From: CBFDBF01 sp050287965 | GTDB lineage: Bacteria; Pseudomonadota; Gammaproteobacteria; Chromatiales; Chromatiaceae | Reading direction: 5' to 3' | NCBI GenBank assembly: GCA_050287965.1 | Contig: JBNKCX010000017.1 | Coordinates: 62,001-126,000 of the forward strand | Length of the DNA stretch: 64,000 bases | Shown here: in pieces, positions 17,760-26,372 of the stretch | How positions within the stretch are numbered: the first letter of the stretch is position 1 | How the letters are laid out: every line of letters begins with the position of its first letter | Position numbers and translations under genes: made by a program | Notes under the pieces: generated by a model | The model's database searches: none | Told to the model about the DNA's origin: nothing | Seen by the model: only the letters and a program-made list of their open reading frames with translations

Positions 17760-18332
17760 ATGGACAGGCAGTGGCGGGCGCAAGGAATAGACCTGAAAAT
17801 CGCGGTTAATATCTCCATGGACAGCCTGCACAGTCTGGATTTCCCTCAACGGCTGGATGAAGTGGTCAGTTCCTCCGGAGGTGACTTATGTAACATGTTG
17901 CTGGAAATCACGGAAAGTCGCCTTATGGCAAACCAGATTGCTCCTTTGGATGTACTTTTGCGATTGCGTCTGAAAAAGGTCCGTCTTTCCATCGATGACT
18001 TCGGCACCGGATATTCGGATCTATCGAAATTGCGCGACCTACCTTTTGATGAACTCAAACTCGATCGCAGCTACGTGCATGCAGCGGAAGACGAAAAACG
18101 CGCAGCGGCTATTCTTGAGTCCAGCGTGGACATTGCCAGAAAGCTGAGCATGACAGTTGTCGCTGAGGGTGTGGAAACGCTGGATGACTGGCACCGGATG
18201 GAACGCCTCGGTTGTGACCAGGCACAGGGTTGGTTTATCGCACAAGCCATGTCCGGAGATCAGATACCTTCATGGGTGAAGTCTTGGCCAAGAACATGCA
18301 TGGAACTCTTTGGCTCCGGTCCGAAAGTATAA
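17760..18332 (+). pseudogene. receiver-EAL response regulator, 3' part (rest of EAL phosphodiesterase domain)
   Basis: 190 codons in the same frame as the upstream fragment, starting at an ATG 12 bases after the interrupting TAA and without a clear ribosome binding site. It contains the remaining catalytic features of a c-di-GMP phosphodiesterase: VNISMDSL, LLEITESRLM, LSIDDFGTGYSDLSKL, LKLDRSYV and VVAEGVETLDDW. Because the metal and catalytic residues are all kept, the stop appears recent. Alone it lacks the N-terminal strands and first catalytic glutamate of the EAL fold and is unlikely to be an active enzyme. Confidence 0.75.
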
Positions 18333-18349
18333 ACAAATGGCGAGCACTG

Positions 18350-19051
18350 TTAATGAACGCTCACATACGTTGTCTCGATCACCTCTTCGAGCTCGTTTAT
18401 TCGATTAATGAGACTCTCGCTCAATTCCTGCCCGCAGGCTACCAGCACTACCCCGCACTTTGAACGCAGGTGTTCCGACAGGCACATTCCGGGCTCAAGA
18501 TGTTTCAGGTTGACCTTTCTTCCGTAAGGCTTTCGACCTTCCTGCCCCGGAATTGAGGTGCTGGCATCATCTGAGCGATTTGAATTGACGAGCGCTATAC
18601 TCTCCAAATCGGTATCCACTTCCTGGTAGGCGGAGGCCTCTTTCAGGCAAACCCGTTCCTTTAATGCAACACTTATCTTTTCTGCCGTATTGGCTGGAGA
18701 TATCGGCTTAACCAGAAAACCGTTGACATCCAGAGCAAGGCTCGCACTTACTACTTCAGCGGTGGAGAACGAAGTAAGCACAATAATTCTGGTATCACGG
18801 TCGCAGGCGGCGTTCCCAATACGAATCTGCCGTATCAGTTCGAGCCCGTTCATCCGAGGCATCTGAATATCCGTGATCAATAAACCTATATTGTCTCGGG
18901 TCATTAGGGACAGCGCCTCTTTTCCGTTTTCCGCCATGGAAATATTCTTAAGGTTCAGTCCCGCCAATACCTGACCGAAAGTACGTCGTAAAAAGCCGTC
19001 GTCCTCAGCCAGCACAATTCCGAGATTGCTCGGCCACTGATCCATTGACAT
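18350..19051 (-). CDS. single-domain-type response regulator with unusual C-terminal extension
   Basis: 233 residues. Residues about 8-135 are a receiver domain: acidic pair in VLAEDDGFLRR, phosphoacceptor in LLITDIQMPRMNG, conserved threonine in IIVLTSFS and lysine in GFLVKPISP. A linker follows, then a C-terminal segment (about 175-233, LKHLEPGMCLSEHLRSKCG and ACGQELSESLINRINELEE) resembling the short module that often accompanies HD-GYP or HDOD proteins; no enzyme domain is present. GGAAAG precedes the ATG at 19051. The gene converges on the split EAL gene and its 5' leader is the heptanucleotide repeat array, so repeat length may affect its expression. Confidence 0.85.
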   Translation of the reverse strand: MSMDQWPSNLGIVLAEDDGFLRRTFGQVLAGLNLKNISMAENGKEALSLMTRDNIGLLITDIQMPRMNGLELIRQIRIGNAACDRDTRIIVLTSFSTAEVVSASLALDVNGFLVKPISPANTAEKISVALKERVCLKEASAYQEVDTDLESIALVNSNRSDDASTSIPGQEGRKPYGRKVNLKHLEPGMCLSEHLRSKCGVVLVACGQELSESLINRINELEEVIETTYVSVH

Positions 19052-19067
19052 ATACTTTCCTTTTTTT

Positions 19068-19182
19068 TCAGTTGTCAGTTGTCAGTTGTCAGTTGTCAGT
19101 TGTCAGTTGTCAGTTGTCAGTTGTCAGTTGTCAGTTGTCAGTTGTCAGTTGTCAGTTGTCAGTTGTCAGTTGTCAGTTGTCA
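19068..19182. repeat. perfect heptanucleotide tandem repeat, about 16.4 copies of TCAGTTG
   Basis: Sixteen uninterrupted copies of TCAGTTG (19068-19179) plus three more bases, with no mismatches. It lies between the diguanylate cyclase stop (19299) and the response-regulator start (19051). Read on the minus strand, (CAACTGA)n is followed by an A8 run, a GGAAAG ribosome binding site and the ATG. Perfect short repeats are prone to slippage, so copy number probably varies. Confidence 0.98.
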
Positions 19183-19298
19183 CAAGAAGTATAGGAAAAG
19201 TATCGTGCATCGGAGAAGCACTTTCCGGGCAATTCCTTACATTTTGAGGGTGATAAGAAGCTACGCCCGCGCCGCTGTCGGCAGCGGATTATGCCGCC

Positions 19299-21383
19299 TC
19301 AGATCACGCTGACCTGATTGCGCCCACCCTGCTTGGCCGCATACAACCCCCGGTCCGCTGCCCGTATCATGGCCTCCGCCGTAGCGCCGTGTTGCGGATA
19401 AGCCGCTACGCCGATACTCACAGTGATGGAAATTCCGCTCTCGCCATCCAGATCAAATTTCAGTTCCGATATGGCCACCCGTACCCGCTCAGCCATCTGC
19501 ATCGCCTGCTCCAGTTTGGTATGGGACAGAATAACGACAAACTCCTCACCCCCAAATCGGGCGCTGATGTCGGTATCCCGCAACAATCGCGCCAAATTGG
19601 CGGCAATGATCCTTAGCGCCCTGTCCCCATCCTGGTGGCCATAGGTATCATTAATTCGTTTGAAATGATCGATATCCAGCATCCAGATTGAAAAATACTG
19701 GTCATAACGTTCAGCTCGCCGTATCTCCTCATCCAGGCGCTTATTTAATTCTCGACGATTATAGAGTCCGGTCAACTCATCCAGGGTGGCCATACGCGCC
19801 AACTCGATCTCCATATGCTTTCGGCTGGTAATATCCTGAAACGAAATAACGTTACCCGCCGTTTTGTCACCGATCAATAATGGCGATACGGAATAGGTAA
19901 CATGAAAACCGGTACCGTCCTTATGATAAAAAAGATCATCATCTTGGTAGCTTTCCTCACATAAAAAGTCGCACCATAACTCCGCATCCATCCTGTCATC
20001 TGTTGAATGCTTCTTTCGCATGCGGATCAGCTCGTGAATCTTTCGACCATAGAGTTCTTCCTCGGTCCATCCCAGTAACCGTTCCGCCTCAGGATTCATC
20101 ATGCTCAGGTGACCATTCTGATCTAAAACAAAAAGTCCGACGGCCAGCGAGCGGGTTATATCCCGCATCCGCTGTTCAAGTTTCTCCACAAGAGAATCCG
20201 CCGCACGCTGACGCACATGCGCCCAGGAAAACGCCAGCGTAAGCGGAACCAAGACCAGGAGCAACAGTCCATATTGCAACAATCCAATGCGCCAGCGGCG
20301 CACCTGCTTCTCCTCAAGAACCCATTCCGGAGTATAGGAAACCAATATCCAAGCATAATCCCGCTTATCACGAGCACCTGTCGATGGAGCATATGCCTCC
20401 GCCGCCCCGCTGCTGGAAACCTGCCCCTCCAACATGGGGTAAATCGCCGCAAATGCAAAGATCCCATTTTCGTCCTGATGCACGCCCTGTGCCTGCTTAT
20501 GAAAGGCCTGCCACGCGGCCGGGAACCGCTCCTGGAAACGTCGTTCGTTCTTGAACATGAAGCCCCATTCGTCTTCCCGATCAGGTGCCATTAACCAATA
20601 CCCCTCCGCATTCAGCAGCATGGTCTTATTTCCCTGATTGCCTAATTTGTTTTCCAGGTGCTCGAGAAAATGAGCCCCCAGGTAATTAATCATCAGAATG
20701 CCCCGTTTGGCTCCGGAAGAATCATACAGCACTGTGCCAAACCGGATCATGGGCTTCCACGGTTGTTCTATCTGGCCATTTTCAATATTCAGGTCCAACG
20801 GCGACACAAAGACCTCGCCGCGCGCCAGCTTTATGGTATCTTGAAAGTAATAGCGGCCTACCTTATTCTGAAGTTCGGATTTCGGTATTACCGCAGGCCC
20901 GCCATTATTATAATTGACGCGGATTATCTCCATCCCCTGCGAATCGATATAGCGGATCTGATCATATTTCTGTTTATTGGCCGCAAATGCGACGAAATCC
21001 CTGACTGCATCCTCCTTTCCCTGTGTACCGCCTGACTCCAACATCCTTTGCAACGCAGCAGAACTAGCGAGCACCCGTAAATCCGCGGTAGCATCCTTAA
21101 AATCACTGTATACGAATTCCCCGTTTGTCCGCACGCTCGCCACTCCAAGGGCGCTAAGGTCCTCAACTTCGTAGCGATAACCCTGGATCTGAAATACAAC
21201 CGACCCCAGCGCCGATACCAACACCAAGGGAAATATAATCTTGAGAAACTCACCGACCATGGCGCGGTACAATGAACGACGTTGCGCGGCCTGTTCGTGC
21301 AGACCGATATCTGAAGAGAATCGCTTACTACTGCTGTGCCTCTGCACGGAATCACTCTCTCGAACGTACCCAACAGGACCCAC
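19299..21383 (-). CDS. membrane-bound diguanylate cyclase (dCache-PAS-GGDEF)
   Basis: 694 residues. A membrane helix (about 46-68), a periplasmic dCache-type sensor (to about 335) and a second helix (about 345-367) precede a PAS domain (about 385-505) and a GGDEF domain (about 520-690). The active site is GGEEF in ARFGGEEFVVIL, and an inhibitory RxxD motif (RDTD) lies five residues before it, so the enzyme should make c-di-GMP and be subject to product inhibition. The assigned start is a GTG with a weak ribosome binding site; an ATG at about 21260, just before the first helix, is a plausible alternative. The gene stands alone, with the tandem repeat beyond its 3' end. Confidence 0.9.
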   Translation of the reverse strand: MGPVGYVRESDSVQRHSSSKRFSSDIGLHEQAAQRRSLYRAMVGEFLKIIFPLVLVSALGSVVFQIQGYRYEVEDLSALGVASVRTNGEFVYSDFKDATADLRVLASSAALQRMLESGGTQGKEDAVRDFVAFAANKQKYDQIRYIDSQGMEIIRVNYNNGGPAVIPKSELQNKVGRYYFQDTIKLARGEVFVSPLDLNIENGQIEQPWKPMIRFGTVLYDSSGAKRGILMINYLGAHFLEHLENKLGNQGNKTMLLNAEGYWLMAPDREDEWGFMFKNERRFQERFPAAWQAFHKQAQGVHQDENGIFAFAAIYPMLEGQVSSSGAAEAYAPSTGARDKRDYAWILVSYTPEWVLEEKQVRRWRIGLLQYGLLLLVLVPLTLAFSWAHVRQRAADSLVEKLEQRMRDITRSLAVGLFVLDQNGHLSMMNPEAERLLGWTEEELYGRKIHELIRMRKKHSTDDRMDAELWCDFLCEESYQDDDLFYHKDGTGFHVTYSVSPLLIGDKTAGNVISFQDITSRKHMEIELARMATLDELTGLYNRRELNKRLDEEIRRAERYDQYFSIWMLDIDHFKRINDTYGHQDGDRALRIIAANLARLLRDTDISARFGGEEFVVILSHTKLEQAMQMAERVRVAISELKFDLDGESGISITVSIGVAAYPQHGATAEAMIRAADRGLYAAKQGGRNQVSVI

Positions 21384-21652
21384 GCCGGAAACTTCATCTA
21401 GCAGCCGCGAAATATGACACCACTAGTTGGCACGTCGATTAATCCTTCAACGATTACCCCCAGCGATCCACGCGCGTGCTTTTCCCGGTCCCTGTTCGGG
21501 TGAGTTACTCCAGCAGCTAAAAGAACACCAGATTGACACCCCGTTGCGCCTGCATAGAGGCTTGGTGAGACCAATCATGGGTATATTTAAGATTGATACA
21601 TTTTCCTTAGTTTTTCAAGGTAAATGACGGCTCCGCCCGAAGAACGATATTC

Positions 21653-23701
21653 TCACCTTATGAATCTTTTTCCTTCGGAATCCAGCGATGTCCTTAGAAA
21701 TTCGGCGTATGCCTCTTCATTCAGCGGCTTTCCGAACAGGTTCCCCTGTAGCATATCGCTTCCGGCGAGTCGCAGGGAGTTCCACTGCTCGGGATGTTCA
21801 ATTCCCTCACCAACAACCATCAGCCCCAATCCAGCCGCCATGGCGATAATGCCTTGCACCAACGCGTTATCACCGGCATCATGCGGCAATCCATCGATAA
21901 AACTCTTATCGATCTTGAGGATATGAAAAGGGAAATGCTTCAGATAATTCAGGGAAGAGAATCCCGTTCCGAAATCATCCAGTACCAGCTTCACCCCAAG
22001 CTCTTCCAGACGCTGCAGCACCTCTAGCACAACACCGCCCTGATGCTCCATCAACATGCTTTCAGTTACCTCCAGGTGTAACCTGTCGGGTGATATCGAG
22101 TACTCGTCCAGCACGCCTTTGATTTCCGACACCAAATCGCCATGCAATTGAATCCTGGAAATGTTTACCGTAAAAAACCCGGGATTCCATCCGGCGGCAT
22201 CCCATTCAGAAAATTTGCGGCAGGCTTCGCGCAGCACCCACTCACCAATCGGAATAATAAGCCGTGTAGCCTCGGCCAGTGGAATAAAAACCCTGGGACT
22301 AATAACCCCCTTTTGCGGATGATTCCATCGTGTTAACACCTCCATTCCCCGAGGTTTCCCGCTCTTCGTATCCACAATAGTCTGGAATACGAGTTGCAGC
22401 TCATTATTCGGCAACGCCAGATGAAGATCATGCTCAAGAATAAGCCGCTCCTTTACCGCCTCATTCATCTCCGGCTCAAAGAAACAGATGGATTCCTCTC
22501 CGGAACGCTTGGCCTGATACATGGCATTGTCGGCATTTGCCATTAAGGTTTCCGTGGTTTCACCATCAGTGGGGAAAAATGCAGCGCCTATACTGCAATG
22601 CACGAATATCCCCCGTGAATCCACCTTGATCAATTTCTCTATAGCCTCGATCAGGCGACGACCAACGTGTTCCACCTCTTCCGCCGTATCCGCCTTTGGC
22701 AATATGACCAGAAATTCGTCACCTCCAAGACGAGCCAGTATGTCACTCTCTCTCAGTCCTGCTTTTAAGCGTTGGCTTATCTCCACCAACAGGGTATCCC
22801 CGAACTGATGCCCCATGGTGTCATTTACGATCTTGAAGTTATCAAGATCTATAAACAACATGGCAAACCGTACCTGATCCCGGGAGGCCCGGCTGATTTC
22901 CTCACCAAGTCTCTCCAATGCCATCAATCTATTCGGCAGACCAGTTAGACTATCGTAGTTAGCCTGGTAATTAAGCAGTATACGATCCTTGCGCACTTCA
23001 TCCATCATCGCATTGAACGATTCGGTCAAGGCTCCTAGTTCATCTTTCGAGTACACAGCTACCGGTCGCCCAAAGTCACCCCCCTTTACCCGCTCCGCAC
23101 CCATCTCCAGACTGCGAACCGGTCGCAATACGCTATATCGAAACACCAGGTAAATACCAATAGCGAGCACCAGAATAATAATCGACGATAGAAACAGCTG
23201 TTTCCATAAGGCGCGCATGAACTGTTCATCCAGACGCCGAAGACTTATCCCAAGTGCGAAAGAGCCAATCGTCTCATTGTGGTGAACGATCGGGAACTCA
23301 TACACCCGTATCCGTTCATCTTTTTCGGAGAAGTAGGACCGAAGAACACTATCTATATCCGTATTTCCAGACGTACCGGCCAAGACCGCTATATCGCGGT
23401 TTCTCTGATTTACGTAGGAAGTCAACGGTCGCCTAGCTTCATCAAGAAATACGGCAAATACAACATCACGCCTTTGATTAACGTCGCGCACGTAATTATT
23501 CAAAGACACAAAGTCGTAGGCAATGATGGATTCCGCTCCAAGATACGCCGCCAACTGTCCCAATGTACGGCCATTCTCCAACACCTGTTCCTGTATCAGT
23601 TCATGATCAGCGCGCAGAGAATAGTAGGCATTGAACGCCAGGGTCAACGAAAGGATCGTGGCGACCAGTACGATAAACTTTGAGCCGAGTCTTATCCGCA
23701 T
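21653..23701 (-). CDS. membrane-bound GGDEF-EAL c-di-GMP enzyme with HAMP domain
   Basis: 682 residues. N-terminal helix (about 8-28), a small periplasmic sensor (about 30-165), second helix (about 168-190), HAMP (to about 238), GGDEF (about 245-405) and EAL (about 425-675). The cyclase site RLGGDEF and the inhibitory RESD motif are both intact. EAL residues are also kept (MEVLTRW, LEVTESMLM, LVLDDFGTGFSSL, LKIDKSFI, VVGEGIE), so both activities are possible; which dominates cannot be told. It starts 14 bases after the stop of a PhnD-like periplasmic binding protein gene, an arrangement like Vibrio NspS-MbaA, where a binding protein controls a GGDEF-EAL partner. Confidence 0.93.
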   Translation of the reverse strand: MRIRLGSKFIVLVATILSLTLAFNAYYSLRADHELIQEQVLENGRTLGQLAAYLGAESIIAYDFVSLNNYVRDVNQRRDVVFAVFLDEARRPLTSYVNQRNRDIAVLAGTSGNTDIDSVLRSYFSEKDERIRVYEFPIVHHNETIGSFALGISLRRLDEQFMRALWKQLFLSSIIILVLAIGIYLVFRYSVLRPVRSLEMGAERVKGGDFGRPVAVYSKDELGALTESFNAMMDEVRKDRILLNYQANYDSLTGLPNRLMALERLGEEISRASRDQVRFAMLFIDLDNFKIVNDTMGHQFGDTLLVEISQRLKAGLRESDILARLGGDEFLVILPKADTAEEVEHVGRRLIEAIEKLIKVDSRGIFVHCSIGAAFFPTDGETTETLMANADNAMYQAKRSGEESICFFEPEMNEAVKERLILEHDLHLALPNNELQLVFQTIVDTKSGKPRGMEVLTRWNHPQKGVISPRVFIPLAEATRLIIPIGEWVLREACRKFSEWDAAGWNPGFFTVNISRIQLHGDLVSEIKGVLDEYSISPDRLHLEVTESMLMEHQGGVVLEVLQRLEELGVKLVLDDFGTGFSSLNYLKHFPFHILKIDKSFIDGLPHDAGDNALVQGIIAMAAGLGLMVVGEGIEHPEQWNSLRLAGSDMLQGNLFGKPLNEEAYAEFLRTSLDSEGKRFIR

Positions 23702-23715
23702 CCAGTTAAGCCTTT

Positions 23716-24633
23716 CTACTGCAACGCCTCAGGCGCCACCTCGCGAACAATCTCCCTGCATCGGTCATAATCCGCGTCTTCACTGGGCGCCAACCCGGTG
23801 AGTCTTGCGGCTTTCAGAATAGCACGACCCTCCTCGCTGTCTTTGAGGGATATCAACAGACTCCTGATCTGTTGAGCGAGATGCGGCGGCATGTCTCTCT
23901 TTACCACCCACGGGAGGTGAACAACAGGTTCGCTTCTGGCAATTATGGCAATCTGCTCCGTGGGAACGGTCTGCCTGACCATCGGCAAATCGATAACCAC
24001 GTCGCCGGCCCCGCTACTATCGGTCTGGCGATAGAACACCCCCAACACCGCGTTAGGAGGCGAAGCGGCAAAGTGTGAAACAAAATCGGACTCCACAAGT
24101 CCGGCCTGCTTAAGCATGTACCTGGGAAGGATATAACTCATCATGGCATCCGGACCGCCCCCAAACAGAACACTGCGACCACGTAACTGCTCGAGAGATT
24201 GAATACCACTGTCACGCCGCACGTAGATCGCACCTCTGATAGTACCGCTACCGAACTCCTCGTTATGGGCTATCACCCGATAGCGGTCCGCTGACACCAC
24301 GTAGTGATACTGATTGTAGTGAACGACGTCGTAACGCCCGTTCGCGACCCCTTCCCAGAAGGTGGGGAAGTCCTTGGCGGTCTGCAGCACCACCTCGCGT
24401 TGCAGCTCGCGGGATAGATAATTTACCAGCGGCGTGAACAGATCGCTGGTGAGTGTGGCGTTTCGCCTGGGGAATATACCGATAACAAGCGGCGTCGGTT
24501 GCTCAGGGGTTCCGATACCGGCTGCTTCTACGGACTCGCTTATCACGTCCGTCGATACCAGAACCAACAGACTCACGCCAACAAGCTGCAGCAACCAATT
24601 CACGAAGGACGCCTCCGCCGCGATACTCGGCAT
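23716..24633 (-). CDS. PhnD/PtxB-like periplasmic substrate-binding protein (orphan, sensory context)
   Basis: 305 residues from the ATG at 24633. A signal segment (about 12-32) precedes a phosphate/phosphonate-type binding fold: LVIGIFPRRNATLTSDLFTP, then VVLQTAKDFPTFWEGVANGR, VVHYNQYHYVV and a GAIYVRRDSGIQSLEQLRGR hinge segment. No ABC permease or ATPase gene is nearby; instead the next gene, 14 bases on, is a membrane GGDEF-EAL protein. The likely job is therefore ligand sensing rather than uptake. Ligand unknown; phosphite, phosphonate or an unrelated small molecule are all possible. A TTG at 24654 would add seven residues. Confidence 0.88.
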   Translation of the reverse strand: MPSIAAEASFVNWLLQLVGVSLLVLVSTDVISESVEAAGIGTPEQPTPLVIGIFPRRNATLTSDLFTPLVNYLSRELQREVVLQTAKDFPTFWEGVANGRYDVVHYNQYHYVVSADRYRVIAHNEEFGSGTIRGAIYVRRDSGIQSLEQLRGRSVLFGGGPDAMMSYILPRYMLKQAGLVESDFVSHFAASPPNAVLGVFYRQTDSSGAGDVVIDLPMVRQTVPTEQIAIIARSEPVVHLPWVVKRDMPPHLAQQIRSLLISLKDSEEGRAILKAARLTGLAPSEDADYDRCREIVREVAPEALQ

Positions 24634-24962
24634 GCTCGCCGTTCGGGATGTCAAATCGCCCGCTGCTCATATCCCTCTTAAATCCCGTCCATTGAAGCAC
24701 TTGGCGAACAACCATGATGATTATTAGCCAGAAATTCAGCCGCCTATTCTTCTATCCCGACAATGCGAAACCACCGATAGATACGAGAAAACTTCCGATT
24801 TAACTCTGAAATACTCCTTTGGCGAGCCAATCAGAAATCACCTTATGAGAGTGGTCCATTTTACCCATAATTTCAAGCTTCAAAGCATGTCACCAGAGCT
24901 GGGAGACCAAAAATACGATCCCTGGAGCCAAATTCAAACTCCGTTTAAATAAAGAGCCCGCC
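24634..24962. other. intergenic region without a supported gene
   Basis: About 330 bases upstream of the PhnD-like gene. It is AT-richer than its surroundings, with only short shadow frames and no convincing RNA structure. It should hold the promoter for the PhnD-like/GGDEF-EAL pair. Confidence 0.6.
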
Positions 24963-24993
24963 GAAAAAAAGCCCGCCGAAAATCGGGCGGGCT
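24963..24993 (-). terminator. Rho-independent terminator after the Ala-rich lipoprotein gene
   Basis: On the minus strand AGCCCGCC and GGCGGGCT form a strong stem followed by a T7 run, about 60 bases after the stop codon. A second copy of the GCCCGCCGAAA half lies just beyond. Confidence 0.85.
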
Positions 24994-25051
24994 CTATTCC
25001 GTACATGGCAGGGGACGAAGACATGCGTCTCCGTCCCCTTACACGGTTACA

Positions 25052-25594
25052 TCATTTCGCGGCTTCGCCAGCGGCTTGTGCCGCTTCTGCTGCAGCTTCC
25101 GCGGCTGGAGCTGCTTCCGCAGCCGGAGCAGCAGCTTCCGCGGCCTGTTCAACGGCTTCTGCAGCGGGCTGAGCGGCTTCCATCGCCTGTTCGGCAGCTT
25201 CCGCAGCCGGAGCAGCAGCTTCCGCGGCCTGTTCAACGGCTTCCGCAGCGGGCTGAGCAGCTTCCATCGCCTGTTCGGCAGCTTCTGCAGCGGGCTGAGC
25301 GGCTTCCATCGCCTGTTCGGCAGCTTCCGCAGCAGGCTGAGCGGCTTCCATCGTCTGTTCGGCAGCTTCCATGGCGGGCTCGGCACCCTCCATCGCCGGC
25401 TCGGCGGCACCCGGGGCGGCCTCAGTACCTTCCATAGCCTGCTCGGAAGCTTCCATGGCGGGTTGCGCTTCTTCCACGGCGGGCGCGGCCGCCGGCTCTA
25501 CGGCCGGAGAAGACTCACTGGCTTGATCGGAAGACGGACCGCCACAGGCTGCCAGGGTGGCGGTAATGAAGGCAGTAGCAATTAGTTTTTTCAT
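25052..25594 (-). CDS. Ala/Glu-rich repeat lipoprotein
   Basis: 180 residues. MKKLIATAFITATLAAC is a lipoprotein signal with the lipobox LAAC. The mature part is almost entirely Ala, Glu, Gln and Pro, built from heptads such as EQAMEAA and QPAAEAA combined in 14-residue units, ending in AAEAAQAAGEAAK. No catalytic motif is visible. The 7-residue period with regular Ala suggests an extended helical or coiled-coil rod attached to a membrane, possibly with a cell-wall or spacer role as for Lpp; this is inference. The ATG at 25594 has GAGGG at good spacing; an upstream start at 25669 lacks a ribosome binding site and would bury the signal peptide. Opposite-strand frames are low-complexity shadows. 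Confidence 0.85.
   Translation of the reverse strand: MKKLIATAFITATLAACGGPSSDQASESSPAVEPAAAPAVEEAQPAMEASEQAMEGTEAAPGAAEPAMEGAEPAMEAAEQTMEAAQPAAEAAEQAMEAAQPAAEAAEQAMEAAQPAAEAVEQAAEAAAPAAEAAEQAMEAAQPAAEAVEQAAEAAAPAAEAAPAAEAAAEAAQAAGEAAK
25109..25380. repeat. internal 42/84-bp direct repeats in the lipoprotein gene
   Basis: Near-identical 42-bp units (14 codons), partly organised as an 84-bp higher-order repeat (compare AGCCGGAGCAGCAGCTTCCG at 25121 and 25205). Copies differ by few bases, pointing to recent duplication and possible length variation of the protein. Confidence 0.85.
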
Positions 25595-25939
25595 TTGACC
25601 CTCTATATTTCCATCGATTATCGGTAAACGGTGACTCAGATGCCGGGCGGAGCAGGTTTCGTTCCGCAAATATCAGCCATTATCGGTTTCCCAAGGGCAA
25701 CCCGGACACCCAGTTGCCGATGGTGCCACTTTGCCCCTATTGTGGCAATCCCCACGCTGCCTTTCTTTTATCGGGTTCTGGGCCAAAAATGGGGTTCCAG
25801 TCAGTTTTGTGATGGAGTGCGGTTTCACCGGGGAGTAGGCATTTCCTAAAACCGATCTAAAACACCGACAGGGAAAATCCAATCTCTCCGGAGCCGGACT
25901 GCACCGGGGCCTCCGGCAGAAAGGACGACGGAAGGCGAG
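25595..25939. other. intergenic region without a supported gene
   Basis: 345 bases between the lipoprotein start and the stop of the SpoIIAA-like gene. A short frame encoding a CPYCG motif is seen on the plus strand (near 25720) but has no ribosome binding site or suitable start. No terminator or riboswitch fold is evident. Confidence 0.5.
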
Positions 25940-26305
25940 CTATTCAATCAACCAGGCTATCGCCTCTGCTTCGTTTCTGAATAGATGTACATTGTATCCG
26001 CTGTTTTGAGCAACGACGGCGATAAAATCATGGGAATAATCGTCCGCCGCAACCAGAACCGCCACGCGGACGTCCCGCTGCAGATTCATCGCCGGCATCT
26101 CTTTGTGCGCGTAGGCGGATTTGTCGGCAACACTCATGGTGTTCCGTGCTTCACTGAGATCCACCAGAATCCGTTTAACGCCGGTTTCCCGGCTGAGACG
26201 GTCCTCCGCGATAGCAAAATTATGGGAATTCTCATTCGTGATCGCCCCCACGGCCCGACAAAGGATATAGTTTCCGCCTTCCGCGATCTCGACGGAGTAT
26301 TGCAT
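25940..26305 (-). CDS. SpoIIAA/STAS-like cytosolic protein
   Basis: 121 residues, soluble. MQYSVEIAEGGNYILCRAVG, then GVKRILVDLSEARNTMSVAD and RVAVLVAADDYSHDFIAVVA fit the alternating strand-helix pattern of the SpoIIAA-like/STAS-fold proteins found widely in proteobacteria, whose function is unknown. GGGGAG precedes the ATG. It lies 67 bases downstream of the HlyD-type adaptor gene, so it may be the last gene of the export operon, but the functional link is uncertain. Confidence 0.7.
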   Translation of the reverse strand: MQYSVEIAEGGNYILCRAVGAITNENSHNFAIAEDRLSRETGVKRILVDLSEARNTMSVADKSAYAHKEMPAMNLQRDVRVAVLVAADDYSHDFIAVVAQNSGYNVHLFRNEAEAIAWLIE

Positions 26306-26372
26306 AGATTTCTCCCCTGGGAATCAGGAATACAGTCCCGCCTTAAAGGTTTTCTGATTCTTATTTGTTCAT

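Noticed and set aside
19068..19182. CRISPR array
   Set aside because: Repeats are 7 bp and directly adjacent, with no spacers and no cas genes.
19079..19312. Plus-strand frame encoding repeated SVVSCQL units
   Set aside because: It is simply the translation of the 7-bp tandem repeat (21 bases give seven codons in any frame); no ribosome binding site or unique protein sequence.
25076..25585. Plus-strand repetitive frames opposite the lipoprotein
   Set aside because: Low-complexity shadows of the repeats; only the minus strand has a lipoprotein signal and ribosome binding site.
25700..25800. Short frame with a CPYCG zinc-ribbon-like motif
   Set aside because: Only one CxxC pair, no start codon with a ribosome binding site and a total length under 30 residues from the nearest ATG.
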